A stretch of DNA of 50,744 nt from the NCBI GenBank assembly GCA_003427395.1, contig BFEA01000028.1, forward strand, positions 2,383,967 to 2,434,710. Reading direction: 5' to 3'. Of this stretch, positions 19,219-32,100 are shown piece by piece. Every line of letters begins with the position of its first letter. Within the stretch, counting starts at the first letter, position 1. A program made the position numbers and the translations under genes. The DNA is from Chara braunii (taxonomy: Eukaryota; Streptophyta; Charophyceae; Charales; Characeae). The notes under the pieces are model-generated. The model saw only the letters and a list, made by a program, of their open reading frames with translations, ran no database searches and was not told where the DNA came from.

Positions 19219-21587
19219 TTAGTATTTCCAACAACCGTCTGCCTCTGCGGCCTTGCAAACGCAGGGTCGGTCAGTCATGCCATTGATCCTCTCCCTTGCT
19301 CTTGCAGGCCGCGAACGTCCAAACTTAAATAAAAATATTTTGACCTGTTGGTCGTGGGTGTGGTCTGAATCGACTTTTGGCAGATACCTGAATCTCATCA
19401 AGTAAACCCATTCAAACAAAATTTTACCATTAGTCAGACAATGCCCGATATTGAAAATCCCGAGCAGATACCCTTGTAAGGATTTTTGCGACACCGTGGT
19501 TGCGGGGCAACGCACAAAGAGTTGAGGGATGGACTCTATCTGATCACATCTACGGGTCGTGCAAAGCCCCTCATTATGGGGACTTTTGTTGCCAGCCACT
19601 GTGTTGTAGGGACTACAAGATGGTAAATCTGCCATAGCAGCCTTGCCTTCCTCTGGTCGGGCAAGGTCTTCTGAATCTCGCATTGTTCCTACCATTTTCG
19701 CACCATCCATCAAAGGATTAGTGTTGAGGGGATCCACTCTCTTTTATCTCACCTATCTATCAATTCCTCATATATATTTACTCTTGGCAGCAATAGCTGA
19801 TGGATTGCCTTTGAAGTGATTGTTGTAGTGCAATACTCTTGTTTTAATTATAAGGGGAAGGTGTCACTCTTGGGGATCCACCACTAGTTGTTGTTTGCCC
19901 GTACTCGAGCAAAAAGGGAGGCCCACCTCCTCACTCGCGACAGTCTCAATCCCCAAATGGTCAATGCTGCATCTACGGGGCAGAGCTTCCTCCCAGGATC
20001 CTGCCAGCGGACAGCCTAACCCATCCCAACCCGACCTTACGACCCTCACCACCCATTTGGAGGTCGCATGTTTTTCCTCTGGCAATGCCCCTTCCACCTT
20101 GTACACCGTTCATGGGCAAGGGTCCCTTTTTAACTTCACCCAATCTCCTTCCTGGAAACCTCCCTTCTTCAATAGGCCCAGCCATTGCACCGGGATGACC
20201 TCCTACAATTCTCTCAACCGTTGAAGTCTACTGAACTTTAAGGGCAAGCACCTTATCATCTTTCCATCATTCCTTCAGTCCCCCTTTGGGTGTCCCATAA
20301 ATGACCAACCTTGTATATCGCTCGCTCTGCCCATTGATGGTCAAACGCACCCACTCTACTTTGTCAGGAAAGGGGTCCCCTGCACTATTACATTTCAACC
20401 TATTATCGAAGATGGGTTGATTAAAAACAACACCCATGGACTCTAGCCACATGCACTAGAGTAATATATTGTCTTTCCATAACACCAACGTAGCGGACCA
20501 AGCAGAGGTTCTCCTCATATGGCCCATCATAGCCGCACTGGCGGAACACACAAGTCTACCACCACTAGGGAGGTCCTTCAATTTTTTGTATGGACCAAGC
20601 AATTGAGTCACCTCTGTCCACGACCCCCCCGTTGTTTTCAACAGGACCCAGACCAAGTTTCGAAGTTGCAGGGCAGTCATCTGCAGCCTTGGATCCAGGA
20701 TTCCCAAGCCTCCCACCAATCTAGGCTGGGTCAGCTTGCCCTATGCCACTCTGCAAGTATTGTCCCGCTTCACTAGACTTCCTACCCATAGGTACACATG
20801 TATCACACTCCTTAACAAACCAAATAGTTGCCTACCTAGCATATGAATCGCCCCGACGTACGACATAGTAGCAAGCACGAAGTTGTTAACAACTCGCGTT
20901 TTGCCAAACAGGCCTAAACTGGTGCGCAATCCCCAAGCCCCCAACTTTGCAATTGCAGCTTCCATCAGCGAGGTCATCCGAGCTATGCCTCCACGTGGCG
21001 GAGTCACCGACACACCAAGAAAACAGAGCCACGGTGGGGATGTCCCATCCAGCTGGCGGGGGCGGTCCCTGTGGCATCACTGCCTTGGACTTGCCCTTAC
21101 AAAAAATGGTTAGGTCGTCCTTTAGAATCTCCAATTGTTGCACTCTAGGGGAGGTGGTTGCTCATGTATATTTCACCCATTTATCTGGTTCAATCCTCAA
21201 CCCCTGGAGTAGGTTGTATCTCCTCAGGATGCAACACCTCGATATATATGAAGTAAAGGGTGGGGGATAGGGACATCCCTGCATGACTAATCTAATAAAC
21301 TAACACCCTTAGTTGTCACCCCATTGACCTGCATGGAAGTCTGAGCACCCATCAGAAGGGTGCACTCCGAGCCCCCAAAAATTTCCCCAATGCCTCTCCG
21401 CTTCATGCATTGTAGCATGAACGCCCACCAAACCCGGTCATAAGCCTTCTCTAGGTCGATAAGGACCAACGCGAGCAGTTGCTCCCCTTCATTGGCAATT
21501 TCCAGCACCTGGCGGATGAGGAAGACATTAGTTAGTATCTGTTTGGTTGGGACGGTGTCAAACACATTAGTCCGCCACCGCACAAGC
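19219..21587 (-). pseudogene. LINE retrotransposon remnant: RT to C-terminus
   Basis: Read on the minus strand from 21587 down. RT motif A is IDLEKAYDRVWW (about 21390), preceded by QILTNVFLIRQVLE. A frameshifted GCP-SP-LY segment follows near 21250 and a candidate DDLTIFCKG at about 21110. KLGAWGLRTSLGLFGKTRVV (about 20950) and GGLGILDPRLQM (about 20710) are typical of the region after RT in plant LINEs. The end (19737-19219) contains IESIPQLFVRCP, like the zinc-binding tail of these proteins, with the usual His replaced. Several frameshifts and stops make it inactive. It is cut at 21587 by family A copy B. Confidence 0.85.
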
Positions 21588-21856
21588 GGGGCGGGACCCT
21601 CCCGGCCGCGTCACGCAGGAGTTGGTCTTATCCTCATCGCAAAATACACATGGAGCTTTCGCAAGCCGCTCCGGCCGAGTGCGCCAGCCATACCCCTGGC
21701 GAACCCCTACGACAAGATAGGGCCTATGCAAGGCACGACTTACCTCCACCTTACGGGAGTTGTCACCTCCCTTTGGTGGGCGTATCCCCGCCGAGCTACC
21801 AGTCCACAATACGAAAGCTAATCAGTTGCAATCGCAGAGGTGGACCAGCCGAGGGC

Positions 21857-22241
21857 NNNNNNNNNNNNNNNNNNNNNNNNNNNNNNNNNNNNNNNNNNNN
21901 NNNNNNNNNNNNNNNNNNNNNNNNNNNNNNNNNNNNNNNNNNNNNNNNNNNNNNNNNNNNNNNNNNNNNNNNNNNNNNNNNNNNNNNNNNNNNNNNNNNN
22001 NNNNNNNNNNNNNNNNNNNNNNNNNNNNNNNNNNNNNNNNNNNNNNNNNNNNNNNNNNNNNNNNNNNNNNNNNNNNNNNNNNNNNNNNNNNNNNNNNNNN
22101 NNNNNNNNNNNNNNNNNNNNNNNNNNNNNNNNNNNNNNNNNNNNNNNNNNNNNNNNNNNNNNNNNNNNNNNNNNNNNNNNNNNNNNNNNNNNNNNNNNNN
22201 NNNNNNNNNNNNNNNNNNNNNNNNNNNNNNNNNNNNNNNNN
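21857..22241. other. Assembly gap (385 N) next to an (AC)n tract
   Basis: The N run ends in a perfect AC repeat to about 22300. Copy A has only about 165 bp between the equivalent GAGGGC and its ACACAC. The real content is therefore probably the same short block plus a longer microsatellite. Confidence 0.95.
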
Positions 22242-22301
<60 letters not shown>

Positions 22302-22399
22302 CGGCACAACCAAACAACGCACACAATCCTAGTCCCTTTAGTAGCCATCCCATAACTTTCCGATGCGGAAGTCGGATAGGCGACGCGCGCGAGACTTAG

Positions 22400-22406
22400 T
22401 ATAAAA
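22400..22406 (+). promoter_or_regulatory. TATA-like box of family A copy B
   Basis: TATAAAA with the conserved downstream CCGTGTGGACGCAGG, equivalent to 11387 in copy A. Confidence 0.45.
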
Positions 22407-23599
22407 CCGTGTGGACGCAGGACCTTCCCATATCGACTAGCGATGTATGAATATGCAAACAGTCGCAATGATGGCGTACTATGTAGTGCCTATAATCAAG
22501 CGGTCCCTCGTGGGCTCGAGTACCGCTTATGACACTCAAGTGTCAAACTCGAAGTATCGTGAGGGTCTACCTCTTCACGATATTGAAAGGTTGAAGGAAC
22601 AGTCGTGCGGCCTCCGCAGCACCTCCGGCCTTTAGGCTGAGTGTCCCGGTGGGCACGGCAGATAGGCTCTGCGTGGGGGGTGATCCCTTCGAAGCAGAGT
22701 CTAGGACTTGGGATGTCTTGGACAAGGACCTCGAATCACGGCCCAGGACTAACGTCCGACTGAGAAATCTCTTTAAGAAGCATACAACAATAAAGGGGGT
22801 TTCCCTTGAAGTTACTTTCTCAATTTCAACCTCACTTAAACCCTTAAGCGTGGGCCCCTCAGACCACGTGAACACCCAAACATAGGTATGTACGTGTACA
22901 TAAAAAAAAGGGAATAAGTATGTGATGATCACTTCTCACAATCATAGTGGGACTCCTCACAGCTATATATATATATGTGATCGCAGAAAATCAAATTCAA
23001 AGTCCGAACCACAAAACATATCTCCAATCACATCAAAGAGTTAACCAAAAGTCCACCCCCTACACGGAGTCAACTTAAACCATTCTCTATATTCATACCC
23101 CTTGCTTTAGCCATGCAAACCCCAACCTTTGTCAAACCTTTTATAATTAAATACTCAGTACCTTTGTTAAATAAACATTCAATAAAAGTCCAGGTGAAAA
23201 CCTTAATAAAATAATAAAACCCACCAGGGCTAAAGCCTTTTTAGGTCGAGTAATGAGAGTGGAGTGGAGTTGAGTCGTAAACCGACGAATCGGCAACCGA
23301 CTTGTTATCAGTGATAACAAAAGATGATCCTCGTGGGATTAAGCTGAATCTATTACAAATCATGAATCAAACGACTTGGATCAAGAGGACCTGTAACACA
23401 TGACAGGCCAATACTCAAACTAAATTCATAAGTGTATGGAGAATAAAGCTCCATAACACTTTCTCACCCAAGGTCCTCCTACAACTAAGTCTGAGCCTAC
23501 CTCTAAGCCAGTACCCAACGTGAGGTAGACCTATGACAGCATCTCCCCTATTCAGGGTGGATTGTCAGAACTGCCACATGTCAAAATGTAACCTAACTT

Positions 23600-24150
23600 T
23601 TTTAAACTAAGAAAATTTCGGCAGCGCTTCCCGTATGAAAAGTGTCTTTCCAGAATTTATAATAACATAAATATGGAAAAAAAAAAATTATAATTATGGA
23701 AAGTTAAATTTTGTCTAACTCCCTGAATTGGTAAAAAATTGGGCAGCACTCCCTTTAGAAAAGAACACTCTCCAAATTTCTACGAAATCAGATATGCACC
23801 CGGAGTAAAACATGAGTTCAACTAAGACAAAATTTAACTAACTCCTTAGATTTGTAAAACTTTCAGCAGCACTCTCTTTAGAAAAATGTTAATCCAAGAT
23901 TTATACAAAGCTAAGTTCAGAATCTAAAGTGACTTTCACTTCTCAAAGTCCAATTTTGTCTAACTCCCTGAATTAGCAAAAATTTGGGCAGCAGTCCCCT
24001 TAGAAAATTAGACTCTCCAGATTTTTACTAAGTCATATATAAAAGTGAGACAAGTTGAACTTTGAAAAAATAAAATCTGACCAACTTCTTGGTTTTGTAT
24101 AAATTTTGGCAACGCTTCCCGTAGAGAAAGTGACTTACCAAGATTTATAC
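23600..24150 (+). repeat. Five-unit degenerate tandem repeat in family A copy B
   Basis: Cores at about 23617, 23745, 23862, 23985 and 24110 carry GGCAGCGCTTCCCGTA or GGCAGCACTCCCTTTAG. They correspond one to one with the five units in copy A. Confidence 0.75.
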
Positions 24151-24439
24151 AAGACCAAGTATAATAAAAGATCGCAGAAAATGCAGGAATTGACCTAAGT
24201 AAAATAAACTTGGCTCAGAAAATGCAAGAATTAAAACTAATTCCTATAGCTCTAGCACGTGACGAGCAACTAAAGCAACTACTTATCAACTGAAACTGTG
24301 ACTAAGTAGTGATCTCACTCAGCAACATGCAAGCCAAACCACAAAGGTAAGTACTCTCATCAACCCTAAGTCAAACTGGTCAAACAATTATTCGTAGTCG
24401 CTTACTAATCTGTCCCTTATGTCCAGCTCACATAAGGCA

Positions 24440-25150
24440 TAAGCCAGACCACCTTATCTTATGGGAACTTATCTAGTTCAACCATAGAATATCCACAAAC
24501 ACAGGGCACTACAACTTTTCTCTTTTTTGGGCACATGACTAGGTTAGCCAACCTAGTCACCCTCGAGCATTTAAGTATCAAAGTTATTTATAATTGTTTG
24601 CACTTTGTCTTTTAAGGTAACATATGATTAAACCAGTCATCTTAGATCAATGTTCATCCTGTCCCTTCTTAACACAATTTTATTTTTAATAAGCTATAGC
24701 TAGATCATCCAATCGTATGGAAAAATGTTTGACTAACCTGTTCATAAATAGAGTATTATAAAATATAAATAAATTTTAACATTTTGGTTCCAACATGTGC
24801 GCGGCTTCAGACCAGACCACCCAATTTTATGGGAACTTGTCCAGTCCTTTGTCTGAATTTTTCCCTCAAAAATAAAACAAGAGAGAGTCAGGGTTATCCA
24901 ATCTTATGGAACGTGCCCAACTCTCCTTCGGAACTAATAAAACATAAGAAAACCCAAAAAAATAAGGCAACCAAGCCATCCAATCCTATGAAAAAAATGC
25001 TTAGTTCCTGAAAGTTAAACACAAATAATCATCGCAAGTCAAAGCAACCAAACCACCCAATCTTATGGGAACCTGTCTGGTCCTTCAGGCAATCGGAAAT
25101 AAAAATAGCACTGGGTCCTCCAATTTTATGGAGACTATCCCAGCCTTTGC
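24440..25150 (+). repeat. Hairpin array of family A copy B, with a different apical sequence
   Basis: About eight units correspond in place to the copy A array. Here the centre is a CCAATCTTATGG type with its own inner pairing. Examples: outer CTGGG/CCCAG with inner CTCCA/TGGAG (about 25110-25145), outer ACCA/TGGT with inner CCCA/TGGG (about 25050-25083), and AACCAAGC/GCTTAGTT (about 24966-25007). One unit has lost its centre and is a clean GACTAGGTT/AACCTAGTC hairpin with loop AGCC (24537-24558). Pairing is kept although the sequence differs from copy A. Confidence 0.7.
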
Positions 25151-25789
25151 TTAACCCAGTCAGCCACAAGCAAAATTGTCTTCCTCCCAACCTTCCCCAG
25201 TTGCATCCCCACAATCTGCTTTCAGTCAGACAAACAAACTGAAACTGAAACTTGCACAATCATTCCTTTAATTAAGTCTGGTTTATCCTGAAAGTCAAAC
25301 TGAAAGTCAAAGTAGGGATGCAGGTAAGATACTCAGTCAACCATAGCAAGACATACATGTAGGGGTTATAATTGGGCTTATAGAAGAAAAGCAAATGATT
25401 GCCTCTCAGTTCTCTGCCTCCAGAACTCCTCCTGAGTTCCGACAGAGCTCCTGCTCTCAGACTCGCACGAGAGGGCCTTGATTCTTTAACTCGCCCGAGG
25501 GTCTCGCAATGGCGGCCAAATATACAGCAACTTAGCCAACCGAAGTCAAACCGTTGTTCGTTGATTCCCCGACAATTCTTCAGATTCAACAACAATCCTT
25601 TCGCAGAAGTCTGACGTCACTTCCAACCCCACGCCGCCGCCACTTCTTACCAAATCGTTGCTATGTAACCCTAGATGGGTGTATTTTTGTGCTTTTACTC
25701 GATATGCAGACAAACCAGTGGGGACTCAGTAAGAAACTGTGCATTTAACAATCATGCGTAGCAATGACACACCTCAACAATGTATAGCG

Positions 25790-25853
25790 GAAGCGTAGCT
25801 CAATATGTAAAGGAAGTTTAACATGCTTACTAGAGGTTCATCCTCAGCACGAC
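25790..25853 (+). other. tRNA-like segment in family A copy B
   Basis: GTAGCTCAATATG resembles an A box and AGGTTCATCCTC a B box, about 37 bp apart. The acceptor stem and anticodon arm do not fold convincingly and copy A lacks a good match. It may be a pseudo-tRNA or a small SINE head. Confidence 0.3.
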
Positions 25854-26352
25854 ATCCCAACTGCCCTTGGCAATAGTGCCTGATAACCTTTAGAGAGGAC
25901 CGTAGGCATAGCGGCATGCAACATGTCACTGTGTCATCTGCAATTGGTAGGCTATACGTAGTGGTGGCGACTGCCCAGTATCACCGATATACGCCAACAA
26001 AGACGAGCAGTGTCACTGCCTGTTATAGTCAACGTTGCGCCTGTTTATTCTCCTTTAGAGACGACCCTTAGTCCTCCGAGTCATAGCAGATGTGCCCCTC
26101 AACCAAGTACCTTAGAGCAGAACACAGCGAACAGACCGTGTGCACCTACCCATACTCCTCCTCCGATCGAGCGACTGCCCAAGTCTGCCCTCGGACTGCA
26201 AACAACTGCACCCGCTAACTCGTTTGGCTGCAAAACAATCCGCCTGTTGGCTCGATTGGCTACACTCATACCAGTTCGACAAGGCTCGCTCACTCGTTCT
26301 CTCTCTTTCCCCCTCGTACTCAGCGTGCGGCTGCAGCACTGCTTACGACCTG

Positions 26353-26844
26353 CACAAGCGGTTATCGGGTAGCTGAAAATTCAGGAATGAAAATTATGAA
26401 GTGAGAGTTTTTGGCAGTCTGAAAATCTTGAATGGTCCTGAAGTGGTGAAAGGTTCGAAGACCCTGAAAACCACCTGTTTAGGCAGGCTGCATCCTGAAG
26501 TGGTCAAGGGTGTCTTGAAGTGGTCAAGGGTGTCCTGAAGTGGTCAAGTGAGAGTTTTGGGCAGTCTGAAAATCCTGAATGGTCTTGAAGTGGTGAAAGG
26601 TCCGAAGACCATGAAAACCACCCTTCACTACTTGAGGATGCAACCTGCCTAAATAGGTGGTTTTCAGGGTCTTCGGACCTTTCACCACTTCAGGACCATT
26701 CATGATTTTCAGACATGAATGCTCCTGAAGTGGCGAAAGGTCCGAAGACCCTGAAAACCACCTGTTTAGGCAGGCTGCATCCTGAAGTGGTGAAGGGTGT
26801 CTTGAAGTGGTGATGAAAAATACGACTGTTGTTAACCTTCTCTC
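26353..26844 (+). mobile_element. Foldback repeat, copy 1
   Basis: Begins CACAAGCGGTTATCGG and ends GTTAACCTTCTCTC. The interior is built from a module of about 80 bp (CCTGAAGTGGTGAAAGGTCC ... AAAACCACCTGTTTAGGCAGG) in direct and inverted order, so the element folds on itself. It is absent from the matching place in copy A and so is an insertion. Copies 2 and 3 share both ends. No coding capacity. Confidence 0.8.
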
Positions 26845-29195
26845 ATGACCCGATGCATTCGACTACCATGTTGAGCAACACACCACCTTCATCGCTAGTA
26901 TGAGCGAAATCTGAATAAATCCTCCACTGAAACGCGGAAGCTCACATCACCTGTTAACAACCCCGCGCACAGATGGATAGAAGAAGGTCACTTCCGTCGT
27001 CGAAATGAGCACCGTACCGGCCAATAGGTAAGTCTTTTGTCCCCGTGGCCGATCTCTCATTTCCTCCACCGAAAACAATCAAGCAAAACCAAATGAACTT
27101 ATCCCTAGAACTGGGATAGGTGTGTGACCAAATATAATCACGCAGTACCTATCTTTGACAACATCAAGACTAACGCCCTATCTCTGATTCTAAAACCACC
27201 CATTAACCCTTATTCCTCACATCCCTAGTTAGCAAGGTATCTCGCTTGGCCTTTACCAAGAAACAACCGAGATATGCAGTCCCCGCTCCCTATCTTTGTT
27301 CTTCCCCGATACCTTCACGCAGTTCGTTGTTCCTCGTGCACCGAAACTAACCTTCCTTTGTCAAAACTGAGTCTACCAATCAACTCGCGGTATCTAAAAA
27401 ACCCCAAAACGAACTTTCACTCGGCTGCCTTCATGAAGAGACGGGTAAGTTACTCGAACTTTGTTCCCTCCATATTCGTCTTCACCACTTCTTCTCGCAA
27501 CTCTTTTCTCCCCTCTCTCTCCCCTTACTAACTTTCTACTAATTCTACACTTTAAAACAGGGTCGCCACCTCCTAAAATCCCCGACTAGAGCCCTTCCCT
27601 ACCAGTTCTCACTAAAAAGCGAGTGGGGCACGACAAATCTTCCTCGCCATAGTCTCCCCTCCTTCGTCACTTGCTCCGCCGGATGCCACCCGCGCGCCTA
27701 ACGCGATTGCGCGTCCTGATTCGGTCCGCTCTCTCTATTAGCACACGCAGCGCGTATAGTCGATTGGCCTGTAGTCGTCCTCATACGGACCGAAACCTTC
27801 AGACAGGCGGATTACCATTAAGCGGCTTAGTCGGCTTTCTTCGCTCCTATACATGAGACCAACGATGGTTGACACGCCAATACCGCTATGGCCCTCGCTC
27901 CTATTTCCTACTCGATGAGCGCACCTAGAGTAGCAGTACTATGTGCCCCCTCCCATACATCACCGCACTTCTCCTGCTTTACATACACCTCGACGTTTTT
28001 CCCGTCCAGATCCAACTTTTTACATTACTTCACTACCTCTGCCCGCCTTAGTCAGCGCCGAAGAGACAACGCTCCAACGTTGAGGCAAGTGGAAGGGTGC
28101 GGCCAGCTGCAGATCTTGGAGGTAGTAGCAACATTCAAATGGGAACTTTGAAGCCCGACGTGAAAAAGAGTTCCACGTAACCGGTCGGGCACTCAGATTA
28201 GCAGCGGGCTTCCTCACTGTGCCCCGACCGCTATTCCCAAGGCCCAGCTCACCATCTTCCGAGTCCCAACCGGCATGCTTAAATTCAAACCTCTCACAGA
28301 AGACTGTGGTTGTCGATTGGTACGCCTGCAACGGGGCCTCGCTACTCCGGATTCCTTCGCTTCATGGGCCAGCCGCCCCACTGGCTCACCTGCACGTTGA
28401 ACTCCTCGGTCCACGTTACGAGCCGGACAAAAATAGAGAAATTCCTCCAGCATCCCGAACGGGCCCACCAACAGCGGTGCCCGCTCAAGGTCCTCGACTG
28501 CCATGGCGGCCACTACATTCGGCGTCGTGTCCAAGCCAAAGGGACGCTGGAGCACGAAGATAATAATAATAAGTCAACAAATAATCACCTGCTTAAAAAG
28601 ATCAGTCGTTCGAGAACGACTTGCGGGGAGAAAGGAACCGTTGGCACCGATCCGACTCCGCTGACGACAAAACCAAGGGGGATAGCCCCGCCAGGCCTTC
28701 AACCCCTTGGTCCCTTCACGCTACTCTGACATTTCCTACGTCGCCTCCGCTCGATCTCGATCCTTGAATCTTTTGGTTGGAAATCCCATACTGTAACCAA
28801 TAGTATTGGCCAAAGGTTGGGTCTAGTACCGATTGACACCTAAATAAACAGATGTTGCGCGTCGTGCAGATCTATCGAAATATTTTCAAAATCACATTGT
28901 TGTCGATGTAGTCCTCCGCACGTTCGCACAAGTCATAGGCAAGCGCTCCAAATACAAGACATAATCTTTTTGATCCTAACTTAGTCGGAAAAATAAAAAA
29001 TTTGGTCGGCGACTAACGCCGGTTTCCACAATTTATCAAAAGAAAACAGATCACGCACGCCTTAAGTCTGCGCGCCCACACACTCTCTACTCTAGTCATC
29101 CATTTAATCATTGTAAGCCCCAAACACAGTTGCACCTCATGCGGGATACTTAAACTTTAAACCAAACCTATTTTTTGTTGCTTGCGAAAACCAGG
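26845..29195 (+). other. Family A copy B right part, no convincing gene
   Basis: Continues the alignment to copy A. It holds a donor-like TAGGTAAGTC at about 27027 and hairpins at about 27236-27277 (TATCTCG/CGAGATA enclosing CTTGG/CCAAG) and about 27598-27630, matching the 16.2-16.6 kb series of copy A. It also has CCAAGGGG/CCCCTTGG at 28673-28710. Two overlapping plus frames at 28219-28729 look partly protein-like but are not recognised. Confidence 0.5.
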
Positions 29196-32100
29196 GCGGA
29201 TACCCTTGTAAGGGTATTCGTACCGACAATGGCCCCGTCTGTGTGTGGTAGATAAGTGGCAAAGTGGAGCTGAGGCGATTGGCCAATATCTTCTCCAAGA
29301 TCTTGTACGTAGAGTTAAGGACCGAGATCGACCATAGTTTCGTACATCGTCCTTCGGGCTCTTCTTGCAAATAAGGACTACATATACATTTGCAAGAACT
29401 AGCAGGCATTATGGAAAGTTTCCGCCAGGAACAGGGTGAAGGTGATATGGAATTCCTCATAGTAAAAGTCAAGCGAAATCCTTTCTAATCCTGGTGTCTT
29501 CAAACGAGGCAGTTCTGCGATCACCTATAGCCGCCGAAACATCTACCCACACGTCCTTTTCCAGACTACTCTTCCGGAAACAGATATTTGTAGTACTACT
29601 CCATATACCCCAACATACCCGCGATTGTATCCTTTTTACCTCTTGCTGCGTCGAACTGGTGTTTCCATGGTGGTTATAATAAAAGTTTCCTTATTTTTCT
29701 CAGTTTAGCAAAGAATCTCCTTGTTATTTTCTCCTTCACCAACGTCTAAGCAACTCTCATCCTCCTTCCTCATTTCATTGTTTCCTCCGCGTCGCTTGCC
29801 ATGCCTTTCACTCCTTGATTGCTTTCACCCTCTCTTCACATCATTCCTCCTTTGTTTGAACATCCAGCGGGTCCTTATGGAGCTCCCCCAAGTTTTTTAT
29901 GGAGTCTTGCCCAGATCTTTGATACGACTCGTAAGTCCATTTCAATGTTGGTTGCAATGTCTTCTTAACGTTGGCCACCTATACACATAGCCAGTTCAAC
30001 TTGTTGTAAGTGACTTTACATTTCCATCATTTCCACTATTAAGTCTTTGTAATCATGCGATCATAATACTCAAGCCGCCATTGAAAAACAAGTTATAACC
30101 ATAGAGTGGTCTGACGTAGCCGACGGACAAATCTTGACCTCCTTGCAGCTATTGACAATATCACGGGTAGGCCATATAAAGTCAATCCTGGTTTTTTTCG
30201 CTGCATGGGACCCAATGTAGCTATACTTCATATTGTTTGAGTGCAATACTCGGTACACATCCTTATATGCCAACTCCGCCATGGCCATTTGAAGTGCAAC
30301 CGAGTCCAGCTCCATTATCTTAATTCCCCTAACGTTCAATCCGGACAAATACCTGTGTGAAATCCTCGATAATTATAAAGTTGTTCACCTCCGGTAGCAG
30401 CGTTGCAGGCCTTCCCACATTCTTCTCCGTTCGCTCCCGTCAGTCAGGACGTAGATCGTTTTGGAACTCAAATCTCCTAATCCCATTTCAACAAAACCCA
30501 TGCTCACTTTCACCTTGAGTCATAGAACCAATCAGTCACCTACCTCGAAAGTGGGGGGGGACCAGAAGTGCCCCCCCCCCCCTTCATCCCTCGAGTTGTA
30601 GCCCACAACTGGTGTCCCTTCCACCATGGTAGGGGAGAGGTGATTTTGTGTTCCTCCAACTTCGTCTCCTGCACGAACACCACTTCAATCTGTATGTTTT
30701 TAACAAAGGATATGAGTTCCTTTCGTCTGGGTTTATCAATTTTAGCCCCATGCCTTTAATATTCCATGTAAGTAATTTCATATGATTGAGTTTTTTACTC
30801 CCACCGATGGTCGAACATACCCACCAAGTTCCCACTACGTTAATCCCTTTGGACAACCCCTCCCAAATTGCTAATGAAAAAAACAAACACAATTACCCAC
30901 CAAACCCGTGCTATGCCCAACCTAATCACCTACACATCCTCAAGAAAAAGAACGACATACATTTTTATGTGTCGAGAAAGGGTGCCCATCCCAGGGCCCC
31001 CACGGAAAAATAGTCTCTCGATCTCTCCCTTTTACCTATTGCCTATCCTAAAAAAAAATTATCACTCCCGATGTACTCGTGGATAGGGAGCTTCGCATTA
31101 ATGCTCCTCAAGATCGACATGGTGGAGTCGTGTACTATATGAAACTCTCATGGTCGTGCTACCGGTTTTTATCCTTAGAACGTTCACCCATCTAGCTTTG
31201 TGTAACCCCAAGCCAGAGAAATCTGACATGCTCGGAGTGATAATCAAAAGTCGTTGCCCATACGAGTGAATCTTATAAACTTGTATGTTGAAGGAGGGGG
31301 AGCCTTGCAACATCGTAATAGCGACTCACCCAGTGACAAACCTGTTGGACTACCAACCTTTCCTACAGTAGAGCAGTGACCTTTATCACCAACATCGCGT
31401 TCCTTCCTTTCACATGGGGGTTCATGTGCCCACCAAAGAATGAAAGGGTAGGCATAACCGTCACCTGCCACCAAGATATTCGTTAGATTGCTCGGGGCTA
31501 TCTCCTACCCCACCCTCCCCCCTTCATTTTTCCCTTGCTCTATCCCATCGTCAGTTGCGCCCATAAAGACACTCCATCCACTATTCAAAATTTTACTCCC
31601 CCTACTTGTTTTTTCCTTGTCCAATGCTTCCCGACATATTTCTCCCACCTCGTCACTCCGCAGTTGATGACCATCTTCCTCGTCCCTACAACCCTTCTCT
31701 TCACCCAATCTGCCAAATCCTTTGCTTCCCCACGTTTCTCTCCAAACTCGTCACTTCTCAACTAATGGTCATCCTCATCGTCCCTGCAACCCTTCCCTTC
31801 ACCTAATCTGCTGAGTCCCTCCCCATGGTTGTTGTCCATTGACCTTCCCCGCTCTCTTCCTCACTCTCAACATCACCTTCTCTACTGTCTTTCCCAACTT
31901 CCTCCACGGGGCCACCAACAAACCATTTTGCCTCCCCACCAAAATCATTTCCACTATCATTCATCGCCTTCCGATTGGGTTCCCACTGTTGACTTGCACT
32001 TTTTTGGCCAGACCCTTTATACCCCCTCTCCCTCCTGAACAATGTCCTCATAATCCTGTTGCATCGGGGAGTTGACCACGTCACCACTTCCAGTCTCCCC

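Larger units (their letters stand above)
21588..29195 (+). mobile_element. Family A element, copy B, with gap and foldback insertion
   Basis: Same orientation and landmark order as copy A. The left edge meets LINE sequence at about 21587 and the right edge meets LINE sequence at about 29195, so copy B seems to sit inside LINE DNA. It carries a 385-bp run of N and a 492-bp foldback repeat that copy A lacks. No enzyme-coding ORF was found. At 28310-28580 a fairly protein-like frame (KIEKFLQHPER, CHGGHYIRRR) exists, but copy A does not keep it intact. Confidence 0.75.

Noticed and set aside
21857-22241. Frames running through the N block
   Set aside because: Unknown bases were translated as X, so there is no evidence for coding.
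25790-25853. Functional tRNA gene
   Set aside because: The boxes are tRNA-like but the acceptor and anticodon stems do not pair. Kept only as a low-confidence tRNA-like segment.
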